64,000 bases of DNA, taken from the NCBI RefSeq assembly GCF_007097385.1, contig NZ_VJZS01000004.1, positions 1 to 64,000 of the forward strand, read 5' to 3'. This DNA comes from Flavobacterium sp. ZT3R18 (lineage in GTDB: Bacteria > Bacteroidota > Bacteroidia > Flavobacteriales > Flavobacteriaceae). The position numbers and the translations under genes were made by a program. Shown here in pieces: positions 1-7,588 of this stretch. Each line of letters begins with the position of its first letter. The stretch's first letter is position 1. Below the pieces are notes generated by a model that was not told the DNA's origin, ran no database searches, and saw only the letters and a program-made list of their open reading frames with translations.

Positions 1-50
1 GAGCTTGTCGAAGGGAGGTGGGGGAGAAACTTTCTCCTTTCGACAGGCTC
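1..50. repeat. Imperfect inverted repeat (cttcgacaagctc type)
   Basis: The left arm (1-14) and right arm (about 36-50) are near reverse complements with core tcgacaagctc/tcgacaggctc. A related cttcgact..gctcagg word recurs at about 45679-45694. It is dispersed intergenic repeat DNA; no gene is visible in the first 170 bases. Confidence 0.5.
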
Positions 51-60
51 AAGGGCCGTC

Positions 61-102
61 AAAATACTTTTTATGTTCTTTATCTCAGTATGTTAAGATA
101 TT
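61..102 (+). repeat. 42-bp repeat preceding 5S copy 1
   Basis: This 42-base stretch is identical to 2254-2295, which lies upstream of the second 5S gene. It is probably 23S-5S spacer sequence copied together with the 5S gene. No 23S sequence is recognisable in the window, so any 23S gene would end to the left of position 1. Confidence 0.7.
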
Positions 103-172
103 ATTGTCTTATTTATCATTGTAAAAATGATATTTATTGCAAATGATTGCCCAAAGCAATTGTAACGACCTT

Positions 173-280
173 AAGGTGGTTATTGCGGCGGGGCTCACCT
201 CTTCCCATCCCGAACAGAGTAGTTAAGCCCGCCTGCGCAGATGGTACTGCAGTTATGTGGGAGAGTATGTCGTCGCCTTT
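173..280 (+). rRNA. rrf: 5S ribosomal RNA, copy 1
   Basis: This is a roughly 108-nt 5S rRNA. It carries the conserved core cccatcccgaacagagtagt and a closing helix formed by aaggtgg at the 5' end and cgcctt at the 3' end. A rho-independent terminator follows at once. Its position next to the window edge suggests it is the last gene of an rRNA operon that lies mostly outside. It differs from the copy at 2345 by one base (c at 229, a at 2401). The exact ends are estimated from the terminal helix. Confidence 0.93.
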
Positions 281-286
281 CTTTTG

Positions 287-320
287 AAAAACCCCGTTTC
301 TTACGAAACGGGGTTTTTTG
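287..320 (+). terminator. 5S rRNA terminator
   Basis: The hairpin arms accccgtttc and gaaacggggt are followed by a T-run. The same hairpin follows the second 5S copy at 2460-2492 with one loop change. Confidence 0.9.
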
Positions 321-505
321 CTTTAAAGATTTAATGATTGAAAAATTTAAAGATTCTAGGTGTGGGGTTGGGTGGGTTGTACGTTGGAAATAGTATTATG
401 ATAATTGCCTGCTCAAGAAAGTGATTTCCCTGCTTGAGAAAGTTGTTTTGGGGGAGGAGAAAGCTAATTGAGGATAGGAGAAAGTTATTTTGAGTGTGTT
501 TGCGT

Positions 506-575
506 GAGGGATGGGAGTGGTATCCTTTTTTATGACTTTTTCTGCCATAAAAAAGATATAGCGGACAGCCCGACC
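506..575 (+). ncRNA. Candidate structured RNA element, family copy 1
   Basis: The core agtggtatcc is followed by a perfect 10-bp stem (525-534 with 546-555) and then agatatagcggacagcc. An outer helix pairs ggg (508-510) with ccc (569-571). Copies at 3827, 8190 (minus strand) and 45591 keep the core and the pairing while the stem sequences change. The element sits about 300 nt upstream of the methyltransferase gene. It could be the Flavobacteria-specific Flavo-1 RNA motif, but I cannot confirm that name from sequence alone. Confidence 0.55.
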
Positions 576-873
576 TTCAAGATATGCGAGAATAAACCCG
601 ATCGAGTGAATTTGTAATCCGTTAGCGCACAGCACATCGGCAAAGAAATTACAAAAATGGAAAAGCTATCAGCGGTAAAAGCTGGTAGTTTTTCTGTTTT
701 GAGATTAGTTTTTGAGTATAGTATGACTTTACTTTGTGGCCACGGATTGCAAATCCGACCTTCGGCAACCTGTATTAAAAATGGTCAAAACCTTTTGGCT
801 GCTTTTAAAACTATTGTAATTCTACGGCCTGAATAGTTTCTAATCTTACTATATTAATATAAATCGAAAACAA

Positions 874-1653
874 ATGAAAAACACCTCAGTAAGCATACTT
901 ATTAACCCATACAACAACGAGCCCTTAGTATTGAAAAACGGAAACGATTTCTTAACCGATCATTTGGGAAATATTGTACCGATTGTAAACGGAATTCCAA
1001 ATTTTTTGGCACTCGAAGAAACCAAAGACCTCAACTTAAAATATCAAAAATTTTACGACAAGATTAGCCGACTCAATGATATTGCCGAAGTGGTGTATTC
1101 GCTTTTTTATGATTTAAAAAAATTGCGCAGCGACTGGATGAAAGATGTAGAAGTGCAAGAAAACTGGAATGTGCTCGAAACATCGGTAGGCACGGGTTGG
1201 AATTTTAAGGTATTGCCTAAGAATGCCAATTATTTTGGTATCGATATATCGGCAGGAATGCTCAAACAAGCTCAAAGGAACCAGAAAAAATGGGGCATCC
1301 CTATGGAACTTTTTCAGGGCAATGCTGAATACCTTCCGTTTGCTAACAACTCTTTTGACAGTGTGTTTCACGTAGGAGGAATCAACTTCTTCAACAACCG
1401 AGAAAGAGCCATTCTGGAAATGATTCGGGTTGCCAAGCCCAATACCAAGATTGTGATTATAGACGAAACCGAAGAAAAAATTCAGCAACAATACCGTAAG
1501 ACACCTTTAGTGAAGCGCTACTTTTCTACTTCGGATATCGACCAAGCCCGAACGGTGGCTCCTGTAGATTTGGTTCCGAAAACCATGAAAGACATCGAGG
1601 TAAAACTACTCGACAAAGGAAAAATGTACCAACTTAGCTTTAGAACAATATAA
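874..1653 (+). CDS. Class I SAM-dependent methyltransferase with Trm112-like N-terminus
   Basis: A 259-residue soluble protein. Residues about 9-46 resemble a Trm112/UPF0434-like domain (INPYNNEPLVLKN..GIPNF) without the usual cysteines. Residues about 105-205 form a Rossmann methyltransferase: motif I is LETSVGTGWN, motif II is FGIDIS, followed by GNAEYLPFANNSFD. This is the UbiE/MenG-like layout. The substrate cannot be inferred. The gene stands alone between two 5S genes and is followed by a hairpin terminator at 1691-1734. The start is ATG at 874 behind an A-rich leader typical of Bacteroidota. The methyltransferase fold is certain; the specific function is unknown. Confidence 0.88.
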   Translation: MKNTSVSILINPYNNEPLVLKNGNDFLTDHLGNIVPIVNGIPNFLALEETKDLNLKYQKFYDKISRLNDIAEVVYSLFYDLKKLRSDWMKDVEVQENWNVLETSVGTGWNFKVLPKNANYFGIDISAGMLKQAQRNQKKWGIPMELFQGNAEYLPFANNSFDSVFHVGGINFFNNRERAILEMIRVAKPNTKIVIIDETEEKIQQQYRKTPLVKRYFSTSDIDQARTVAPVDLVPKTMKDIEVKLLDKGKMYQLSFRTI

Positions 1654-1690
1654 CTCTTCGAGCAAGGCATAAAAAGAGTCACTTTTCTAT

Positions 1691-1734
1691 AACAAACAGC
1701 CCCCGATTGCAATTGCAAGCAGGGGCTGTTTGTT
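1691..1734 (+). terminator. Terminator after methyltransferase
   Basis: Arms aacaaacagcccc (1691-1703) and ggggctgtttgtt (1722-1734) form a 13-bp stem ending in T-rich sequence. Confidence 0.85.
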
Positions 1735-1756
1735 TGTGTAATCACAAAGAGTGGGA

Positions 1757-1882
1757 CTACTTGTTATCAGGATATTTATCAGGATTTTGCGAAGTATGAA
1801 ATACTGCGTTTAAGAAAACAGTTTTACTAGGTTCATCAACAATAAAAAAAGCGATAGGTGAAACAATGATTTTATAATTCAT
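1757..1882 (-). pseudogene. ParE/RelE-type toxin remnant with internal deletion
   Basis: A 41-codon reading frame begins MNYKIIVSP, as ParE-family toxins do, and jumps directly to a typical C-terminal strand and tail (AVFHTSQNPDKYP). Full-length relatives are about 95-100 residues, so the middle half appears to be deleted in frame. The start overlaps the stop of the antitoxin frame (tATGAATTATAA), the usual coupling in such operons. The family assignment is by motif only. The gene is almost certainly inactive as a toxin. Confidence 0.6.
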
Positions 1883-2107
1883 ACTTGCTTTTTAAGTCGG
1901 TATAAATTTTTTCGGTATCAGTATAAGTAGCTTTGTCAGAATTAATTTGGCTGTCTAAAATTTGTTGTTGGTCTTTAGACAAGCCATATGGATTTGTGTT
2001 TGTTGCAGGCTCTGCAAGAGCATCAACATAACCAATCACGCGTTCTAAAACACTTTGAGGAGCGTTTTGAGGTTTTTCGTTAGTAAATCGATAGATACTG
2101 ATTTCAT
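1872..2107 (-). pseudogene. Antitoxin remnant, frameshifted
   Basis: From the minus strand an ATG at 2107 opens MKSVSIDLLTKN and soon stops. The adjacent frame continues without a start as QNAPQSVLERVIGYVDALAEP...IYTDLKSKYEL and ends exactly where the toxin remnant begins. Joining the two frames by one frameshift gives a roughly 78-residue protein of antitoxin size and position. The 236-nt span is not a multiple of three, which supports the frameshift. I do not recognise a named antitoxin family. Confidence 0.5.
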
Positions 2108-2253
2108 AATAGATATATGTATTAGTTTGATACTAAAATATCAACAAATTTAGTAAATAAAGCATTAGGCAATAAGCGATAAGCTTGCATTGCGCTGAAA
2201 AAGTAAGCTGCAACCCTAAAAGGTTGTGGTTTTTTTGAGTTTTAGAACTTTCT

Positions 2254-2295
2254 AAAATACTTTTTATGTTCTTTATCTCAGTATGTTAAGATATT
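2254..2295 (+). repeat. 42-bp repeat preceding 5S copy 2
   Basis: Identical to 61-102. Between this repeat and the 5S gene the two copies differ, so the duplication was not a simple recent block copy. Confidence 0.7.
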
Positions 2296-2344
2296 GTGTA
2301 ATGTTGTTCCGAATAAGTCGGAATACCCATTGCAAAACGACCTT

Positions 2345-2452
2345 AAGGTGGTTATTGCGGCGGGGCTCACCTCTTCCCATCCCGAACAGAGTAGTTAAGC
2401 ACGCCTGCGCAGATGGTACTGCAGTTATGTGGGAGAGTATGTCGTCGCCTTT
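2345..2452 (+). rRNA. rrf: 5S ribosomal RNA, copy 2 (orphan)
   Basis: Full-length 5S sequence with one substitution relative to the first copy and its own terminator. No 16S, 23S or tRNA gene precedes it within the window, so it is an isolated duplicate about 2.1 kb downstream of the first. The changed base lies in the segment agttaagc(a)cgcctgc. Confidence 0.92.
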
Positions 2453-2459
2453 CTTTTTG

Positions 2460-2492
2460 AAAACCCCGTTTCTTACAAAACGGGGTTTTTTG
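2460..2492 (+). terminator. Terminator of orphan 5S
   Basis: Arms aaaccccgtttc and aaacggggtttt with a short loop and a T-run, matching the hairpin after copy 1. Confidence 0.88.
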
Positions 2493-2601
2493 TTTTACAG
2501 AGGTACCAGTTTTATAGTTATACCAAACGAAAATATAATATAGACCAATTTTGATAATTGGTTTTTTATTGTTAAATTTGGACTATATTATAACAGTAAT
2601 T

Positions 2602-3117
2602 ATGGCACATGCAAAAATTTTGGTAATTAAGGAAACCGAAAAAGAAATAAAAAATCTGCTCAAACAATCTATTCCATTTATTGGTCAACGTTTGAGAGTT
2701 CTGCTGATTTTGAAGCAAAACGAAAAAGTAGGGATTTCTAAACGTGAGGTTGCTAAATTAGCGGGGGTTGACCCCAATAGCGTTCAGAATTGGAGAACTT
2801 TATACCTTAATGCTGGAATTGAGGGTTTGATGAAGCATCAAAAAACAGGTTTTAAGCCGTCGGCTTTTAATGCTATTGAACACAATATGTTGGAAACAAA
2901 ACTCAACAACCCTCAAAATGGACTTCAAGGCTATGTTGAGCTTAAAGATTGGATTGAAAAAGAATCAGGGAAGACTTTTAATTACAACACATTGCTTTAT
3001 TACTGCATCAGGAATTTTAAATCAAGTGTAAAAGTAGCCCGCAAAAGTCATGTCAAAAAAGACGAAGATCAGGGAATCTCTTTTAAAAAGACTTCGGACG
3101 AATCTGTCAAGAAATAG
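2602..3117 (+). CDS. IS630 transposase, N-terminal frame (OrfA)
   Basis: A 171-residue helix-turn-helix half of an IS630-family transposase. The DNA-binding helices are around residues 45-75 (VGISKREVAKLAGVDPNSV), with a winged-helix-like second HTH near 115-140. I use ATG 2602 (MAHAKILVI) rather than the upstream in-frame ATG at 2551, because the latter lies close to the terminal repeat and adds a non-homologous leader. The frame runs into the slippery-looking aaaaag at 3085-3090 and stops at 3115-3117. The catalytic part continues in the -1 frame. Confidence 0.85.
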   Translation: MAHAKILVIKETEKEIKNLLKQSIPFIGQRLRVLLILKQNEKVGISKREVAKLAGVDPNSVQNWRTLYLNAGIEGLMKHQKTGFKPSAFNAIEHNMLETKLNNPQNGLQGYVELKDWIEKESGKTFNYNTLLYYCIRNFKSSVKVARKSHVKKDEDQGISFKKTSDESVKK

Positions 3118-3665
3118 CACTAAATACAGTGGGTGATTTTGACTCTGTAAACTTATATTTTCAAGATGAATCGCGTTTTGGTTTGTTCACTCGAAATGGA
3201 AAATCAGTTACTGCTATTAGTGTTAAACTGATTTGTACTTTTCAACAAGTTTTTAAATCAACTTGGCTTTCCGGAGCTTTTTCGCCCATAACTGGAGACC
3301 ATTTTCAATTAATACTCCCGCATTGCAACGCCGATAATTTTCAAGTTTTTCTAAATGATTTCTCTAAAGAAAATCCAAAAGAACTCAAAATAATGGTGCT
3401 GGATAATGGAAGGTTTCATAAGGCTAAAAAATTAATCATTCCTGAAAATATTGTTTTGGTTTTTCTACCACCATATTCTCCGGAACTTAATCCCGCTGAA
3501 AAAATGTGGGCAAAATACAAACGAGAGTTTTCTAATAAATTTTATAATTCATTGGAAGATGTAGAAGATTTCATTACTAATATCGTAAAAGCTACAAGCA
3601 AAAAAGAGGTAATGAGTATCTGTGGATATAGTTATGTGTTTTTAGATAAAATTTGGACTATATAA
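3087..3665 (+). CDS. IS630 transposase, catalytic frame (OrfB, -1 frame)
   Basis: This frame encodes the DDE domain: first Asp in YFQDESRFGLF, second Asp in MVLDNGRFHK, and the Glu in PPYSPELNPAEKMW. It opens after a TAA at 3084-3086 and overlaps OrfA by about 30 nt. The only place a -1 slip can join the frames is 3085-3114, and a ttttaaaaag run lies at its start. The fused product would be about 354 residues, normal for the family. A GTG at 3129 is the only conventional internal start, so a fusion protein is more likely than independent translation. Confidence 0.83.
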   Translation, partial: KDFGRICQEIALNTVGDFDSVNLYFQDESRFGLFTRNGKSVTAISVKLICTFQQVFKSTWLSGAFSPITGDHFQLILPHCNADNFQVFLNDFSKENPKELKIMVLDNGRFHKAKKLIIPENIVLVFLPPYSPELNPAEKMWAKYKREFSNKFYNSLEDVEDFITNIVKATSKKEVMSICGYSYVFLDKIWTI

Positions 3666-3826
3666 TACATGTGTTTGGTATTAAATCAAGAGCAAAACGG
3701 ATGGATTAAGCTAAAAGAGTGGGTGATCCGTCTTTAGAACCCTGTGTTTTGTCGTAAAAAGGGAGCGATTCTTTAGTATATGATTATTTTGATTTACTTA
3801 AAGGCTGTTTTGAAAATGTGATTGCA

Positions 3827-3898
3827 TGAGGGATGGGAATGGCATCCTTTTCTTTTGCTCCTTTAGGAAATGAAAAGATACAATGGACAGCCCGACCC
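3827..3898 (+). ncRNA. Candidate structured RNA element, family copy 2
   Basis: Starts gagggatgggaatggcatcc and ends caatggacagcccgacc, very like copy 1. The central stem (cttttc 3847-3852 with gaaaag 3872-3877) is shorter and has a different sequence. The outer ggg/ccc helix is kept. It lies between the IS element and the 3' end of nth. No gene is visible in 3681-3968. Confidence 0.5.
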
Positions 3899-3968
3899 TT
3901 GGGGCATGTACAAATGTTGATAAAGGAAGGTTAATTTTATAGATTATTCCTTTAATTGAGATTAAATA

Positions 3969-4610
3969 CTATTGATTAACCCTATAATACCCACAAACCG
4001 CATTAATTGGACACTCCTCACATTTCGGTTTTGGTCTACAAATTTCCCTTCCCAGAAAAGAAATGGCCATGCCAATCTCAGCCCAAATTATTTTTGGCAC
4101 TATTTGCATGAGTTGTTTTTCGACTTTATTGCCGTCCTGTGTTTCAGGGATTAATCCAATTCTTGGGGAGACACGAATCACGTGTAAATCGGCAATTATT
4201 CCTTCTGCAGTAACTTTGGCTTCACGCATAATGACATTGGCTGATTTTCGTCCAATACCTTTTAGCGACGTTAAGCCCTCCATGGTAAGCGGTATGTTTT
4301 CGTCTTTTTGGATTGTTTGTGCGATTTCTAGGATCCAGTTAGCCTTGGTTCCAAAATTTCTAACTTTAGAGATGTATGGAATTAAGGTCTCGACATTTGA
4401 TGCAGCTAGTCGTTCCATATTGGGGAACTTTTTAAAAAGGGCAGGAGATATGGAGTTGATATTGGCATCAGAATCTTGTGCCGAAAGCACCACCATGATG
4501 ACCAATTGATACAAATTCTGGTAGTCTAACGGATGTTTTCGACCGTTATATTTCTCAAGGATTGGGGCTAATTTGGTTGCCCAATCATTTGTTTCTCCGA
4601 ATAAATCCAT
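3969..4610 (-). CDS. nth: Endonuclease III
   Basis: A 213-residue bifunctional DNA glycosylase/AP lyase for oxidised pyrimidines in base excision repair. The helix-hairpin-helix is LKGIGRKSANVIM with the catalytic Lys of GRKSA. The catalytic Asp is in ADLHVIR. A C-terminal 4Fe-4S motif is present (CRPKPKCEECPINAVC). The cluster spacing is C-x5-C-x2-C-x5-C, one residue shorter in the first gap than E. coli Nth. The length matches the family. It is transcribed alone, with start ATG at 4610. Confidence 0.93.
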   Translation of the reverse strand: MDLFGETNDWATKLAPILEKYNGRKHPLDYQNLYQLVIMVVLSAQDSDANINSISPALFKKFPNMERLAASNVETLIPYISKVRNFGTKANWILEIAQTIQKDENIPLTMEGLTSLKGIGRKSANVIMREAKVTAEGIIADLHVIRVSPRIGLIPETQDGNKVEKQLMQIVPKIIWAEIGMAISFLGREICRPKPKCEECPINAVCGYYRVNQ

Positions 4611-4639
4611 GTTGATTTTTGATTTAGGATTGCTTCGCC

Positions 4640-4730
4640 TGTTCGCCTTTCAGGCTCGGGTAACGATTTTAGATTGTAGATTTCGGTTTGCTGCGTCAAA
4701 TCACAAATCAGCACTCGTTATTCTAAAATC
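4640..4730. repeat. Intergenic word-repeat region
   Basis: Low-complexity DNA built of words such as ttttagattgtagattt and ttctaaaatcttaaatctc, which are partly inverted relative to each other. Similar stretches occur at 22915-23015, 23588-23650 and 46456-46597. No coding signal is seen. Confidence 0.4.
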
Positions 4731-5168
4731 TTAAATCTCAATATCTTTTATAAAACCGTCATATTCTAAATAAAACAGTTCCAGTGCATTCATTTTCTCA
4801 TAGAAAAAATCAAAAATTTCATCCCAATACTTGCGATTGCTTACACTTACATTGCTTTTTTCGACCCAAATGCGGCTGATGGTTTTCCCGTTTTCGAGGG
4901 TGTGATTTCTTTCAAAAACTAGATCCTTGACAAATTCTTCCTCAAGTATATTTTTTAGTGCTTCGAGTTTATCAAAATACCGTATACGCAATGCTGCATT
5001 CCTCATTTCTATATCGATATGCACTCGGGCTTTGGTATTTTCGACATAAAATTTAAAGGAGAAATCTTTTATTTTGGTATCATATAATACCCATTTTCTA
5101 GGGTATTTTTGTGCAAAATCAACCCAGAATTCGTGTTTTAGTTTTTGATTTTCTTCTTTGCTGTACAT
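4731..5168 (-). CDS. DUF4268 domain-containing protein
   Basis: A 145-residue soluble protein spanning one DUF4268 domain (FWVDFAQKYPRKWVLYDTKI...IDIEMRN). The family is related to PD-(D/E)XK-like nuclease-fold proteins and often stands alone in Bacteroidota; no function is established. There is no signal peptide or membrane segment. It is separated from nth by a roughly 120-bp repeat-rich gap, so it is probably not strictly co-transcribed. The start is ATG at 5168. Confidence 0.8.
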   Translation of the reverse strand: MYSKEENQKLKHEFWVDFAQKYPRKWVLYDTKIKDFSFKFYVENTKARVHIDIEMRNAALRIRYFDKLEALKNILEEEFVKDLVFERNHTLENGKTISRIWVEKSNVSVSNRKYWDEIFDFFYEKMNALELFYLEYDGFIKDIEI

Positions 5169-5258
5169 ATCTTTTGGTTTAGGTAAGAGAAAATTTGTTT
5201 GACACTATTTTCTAAACTATATTTATAATTATTTTATTTGCAAAAATAACCTTTGATT

Positions 5259-5906
5259 ATGGATTTTCAAGATTTTTTACAATTAGTTCCTCATTTTAGT
5301 GCTGTTAATCTTCCCGGAGAGGATGCTCATAACATTATGGTACCCAAAGAACGTCTTGAAATTATAAAAAATTTAAATTTTGAGCAGATAAAACCTAAGA
5401 TTGCCGCAGTAATGATGTTGCTTTATCCTAAAGATGGCATTACGCATTTGGTTTTAATAGTTCGGAATTCTTATGAAGGAGTACATTCATCCCAAATTGC
5501 ATTTCCAGGAGGAAAATATGAAAATGAAGATGCCAATTTTGAAGAAACAGCTTTAAGGGAAACCTATGAAGAAATTGGAATTCATCCTGAAAAAGTTGAA
5601 ATAGTAAAAGCATTTACAAAATTATACATTCCACCAAGTAATTTTATGGTTTACCCTTTCTTGGGAATTTGTAAAGAAGAAATTATTTTTTATCCGGATC
5701 CTACAGAAGTGTCAGGTATAATAGAATTGCCTTTGTGTACTTTTTTAAGTGATACTATTACTGTTAATTCAAAAATAAATACTTCTTATGGCAATGCTAT
5801 TGAAGTGCCCGCTTTCAAAATAGAAGAGCACATTGTTTGGGGGGCAACCGCTATGATGTTGAGTGAATTAAAGGTAGTTTTGAAAGATTTACTGTCTTTG
5901 AAATAA
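5259..5906 (+). CDS. NUDIX hydrolase, probable CoA pyrophosphatase
   Basis: A 215-residue protein with a NUDIX box at about residues 86-108 (GGKYENEDANF..TALRETYEEIG). The REXXEE core is intact, and an Asp replaces the first box Glu, as is common in NudL-type coenzyme A diphosphatases. The upstream PGG matches that subfamily. It probably cleaves CoA or related nucleotide diphosphates. I chose ATG 5259; a TTG lies two codons upstream at 5253. The neighbours do not suggest an operon. Confidence 0.82.
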   Translation: MDFQDFLQLVPHFSAVNLPGEDAHNIMVPKERLEIIKNLNFEQIKPKIAAVMMLLYPKDGITHLVLIVRNSYEGVHSSQIAFPGGKYENEDANFEETALRETYEEIGIHPEKVEIVKAFTKLYIPPSNFMVYPFLGICKEEIIFYPDPTEVSGIIELPLCTFLSDTITVNSKINTSYGNAIEVPAFKIEEHIVWGATAMMLSELKVVLKDLLSLK

Positions 5907-5993
5907 TGTTTATTACCCAAGAAAGCGCCCTGTTTTTTAGGTTCTAATTGAAGCATTGTAGTGTTTGAATCCAAAAACCACGAAAAAAAATCG

Positions 5994-6001
5994 TAATTTT
6001 G
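5994..6001 (+). promoter_or_regulatory. Bacteroidota -7 promoter element (plsC-like gene)
   Basis: taattttg matches TAnnTTTG and lies 33 nt before the acyltransferase start. A ttg about 20-30 nt upstream could be the -33 element. Confidence 0.5.
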
Positions 6002-6034
6002 TAGTCCCAAATTCAAAAACAAATAAACAATCTT

Positions 6035-6844
6035 ATGGGATTATTTAAGCGAAATCCTTTCGGTCATATACTATTTATAAAAAAATGGTTGATTAGAATC
6101 TTCGGATTTATTAGTCATAGACGTTACCGTGGTTTTAATGAACTGCAAATAGAAGGGTCTGAAATCATTAAAAATCTGCCTGACACAAACGTCCTTTTTA
6201 TCTCCAACCATCAAACGTATTTTGCCGACGTGACAGCGATGTTTCATGTATTCAATGCCAGTTTAAGCGGGCGAGAAGATTCCATAAAAAACGTTTGGTA
6301 TATGTGGAATCCCAAATTGAGTATGTATTATGTCGCTGCCAAAGAAACTATGAATGCAGGTTTATTGCCTAAAATCATGGCCTATGCGGGAGCTATTACA
6401 GTAGAGAGAACTTGGCGAGCCAAAGGGGAAGATGTAAAAGAGAAAAAGGATGTAAACCCAAATGATACAGAGAATATTAAAATAGCGTTGGCCGATGGTT
6501 GGGTAATTACTTTTCCGCAAGGAACAACCAAATCGTTTAAACCCGTTCGGAAAGGAACGGCACACATTATAAAGCAACACCGACCTATAGTTGTCCCTAT
6601 AGTAATTGACGGTTTTCGACGCTCGTTTTGCAAGAAAGGGTTGCGTATGAAAAAGAAAGGAATCCTTCAATCATTTATCATCAAAGAGCCTTTGGATATT
6701 GATTATGATAATGATACTATTGAAGAAATTGTTGAAAAAGTAGAATATGCCATCGAGCAACATGCTTCTTTCCTTAAAGTAATTCCAGCTGAGGAATTAA
6801 AAGAGCAAGAAGAATTGAACAAGAAAAGACAGTGGGAATATTGA
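6035..6844 (+). CDS. 1-acyl-sn-glycerol-3-phosphate acyltransferase family protein
   Basis: A 269-residue PlsC-like acyltransferase that would transfer acyl chains onto lysophosphatidate or a related lipid at the inner membrane. The catalytic HX4D is NHQTYFADV (about residues 58-66). The glycerophosphate-binding block is FPQGTTKSF, followed by VPIVIDGFR. The N-terminus is basic and amphipathic rather than clearly transmembrane. It stands alone, converging on the 6935 gene across a perfect 18-bp inverted repeat. Confidence 0.87.
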   Translation: MGLFKRNPFGHILFIKKWLIRIFGFISHRRYRGFNELQIEGSEIIKNLPDTNVLFISNHQTYFADVTAMFHVFNASLSGREDSIKNVWYMWNPKLSMYYVAAKETMNAGLLPKIMAYAGAITVERTWRAKGEDVKEKKDVNPNDTENIKIALADGWVITFPQGTTKSFKPVRKGTAHIIKQHRPIVVPIVIDGFRRSFCKKGLRMKKKGILQSFIIKEPLDIDYDNDTIEEIVEKVEYAIEQHASFLKVIPAEELKEQEELNKKRQWEY

Positions 6845-6865
6845 ATAAAAAGTGAATAGCCCTTA

Positions 6866-6925
6866 GTGATTAGTGAATAGCCCAAAAGCATTTTAGCTAA
6901 TTACTAGGGGCTATTCACTAATCAC
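6866..6925. repeat. Perfect 18-bp inverted repeat between convergent genes
   Basis: gtgattagtgaatagccc (6866-6883) is exactly complementary to 6908-6925. It sits between two convergent genes and could act as a bidirectional terminator, although no strong T-run follows. It is built of the tagtgaatag-type words seen in other Flavobacterium intergenic regions. Confidence 0.6.
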
Positions 6926-6934
6926 TTACTAATT

Positions 6935-7588
6935 TTATAAATCTATTTTCTTCAATTCCTCAAAGTTTTTCTGCAAGCGTTTTAGTAAAATACCATAGAT
7001 AAGCTTATAGACTAACCAAAAAGAAAAGGTTAATAAAGCCGTAGCTACAATCAACACCAGCAAGGATATTAAAGCGATATTCAATGGCATTTCAGGATGT
7101 AGTGTGCCGTTTTTGGAAGCACCTTCCAAGTAGCTTTCATAAAACATATACCCTCCGAAAGCGATAAAAAATAAAGCAAAAAAGGACAAGTTAAACGCAA
7201 TATATTGTTTAACCACTTTTCTCGTTTTTAGTATCGTAGAGATTAGTTTTTTGGTATTATCATCGACAGCAATTTTACGATACATCGTATAAAATTTATA
7301 GATGAAGAAAAGGATAACCGCATATAGTAACACAGTAGTGGCTATATAATACTCGTAAATCCCTAAATGCTTAATTAATTCTACATTTTTCTCGTCATAC
7401 TTGGTAAAAGATAAAACCAATCCCAATACCAATCCCAAACCAAGTTCAATCACACTTATCATAAAAATCCATTTCACTACCGAAGATGATTTTTTATGAA
7501 TCATTTTGTATATTTCCTTTTCCGAAACCTGCTCAAAAGAAGCTGAAGTCTTATTCCAGTCTTTTTTTAATAAATCCAACTCTTTCAT
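6935..7588 (-). CDS. Membrane protein paired with ECF sigma factor
   Basis: A 217-residue protein with a soluble N-terminus (about 1-35) and four predicted membrane helices, around residues 40-60, 82-105, 130-152 and 170-195. Its start overlaps the stop of the upstream sigma gene by 4 nt, so the two are translationally coupled. That arrangement, with a short cytoplasmic head and membrane body, suggests an anti-sigma-like or sensory partner. No zinc-binding anti-sigma motif is visible, so this role is inference. No named family was recognised. Confidence 0.75.
   Translation of the reverse strand: MKELDLLKKDWNKTSASFEQVSEKEIYKMIHKKSSSVVKWIFMISVIELGLGLVLGLVLSFTKYDEKNVELIKHLGIYEYYIATTVLLYAVILFFIYKFYTMYRKIAVDDNTKKLISTILKTRKVVKQYIAFNLSFFALFFIAFGGYMFYESYLEGASKNGTLHPEMPLNIALISLLVLIVATALLTFSFWLVYKLIYGILLKRLQKNFEELKKIDL

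Larger units (their letters stand above)
2521..3680 (+). mobile_element. IS630-family insertion sequence
   Basis: An element of about 1.16 kb with imperfect terminal inverted repeats of about 34 bp. The left end reads taccaaac...atatagaccaattt and the right end, on the other strand, taccaaac...atatagtccaaattt. TA lies at both outer edges, as expected of the IS630/Tc1-mariner superfamily, which targets TA. It landed just behind the orphan 5S terminator. It encodes a transposase in two frames with an intact DDE set, so it may still be mobile. Confidence 0.85.

Noticed and set aside
1-170. 3' end of 23S rRNA
   Set aside because: No conserved 23S 3' sequence is recognisable; the stretch consists of an inverted repeat and spacer.
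1114-1491. Minus-strand open frame inside the methyltransferase gene
   Set aside because: It is antisense to a gene with strong family motifs, and its product has no recognisable domain.
2283-2543. Open frame over the second 5S gene
   Set aside because: It translates 5S rRNA and its terminator, which are clearly non-coding.
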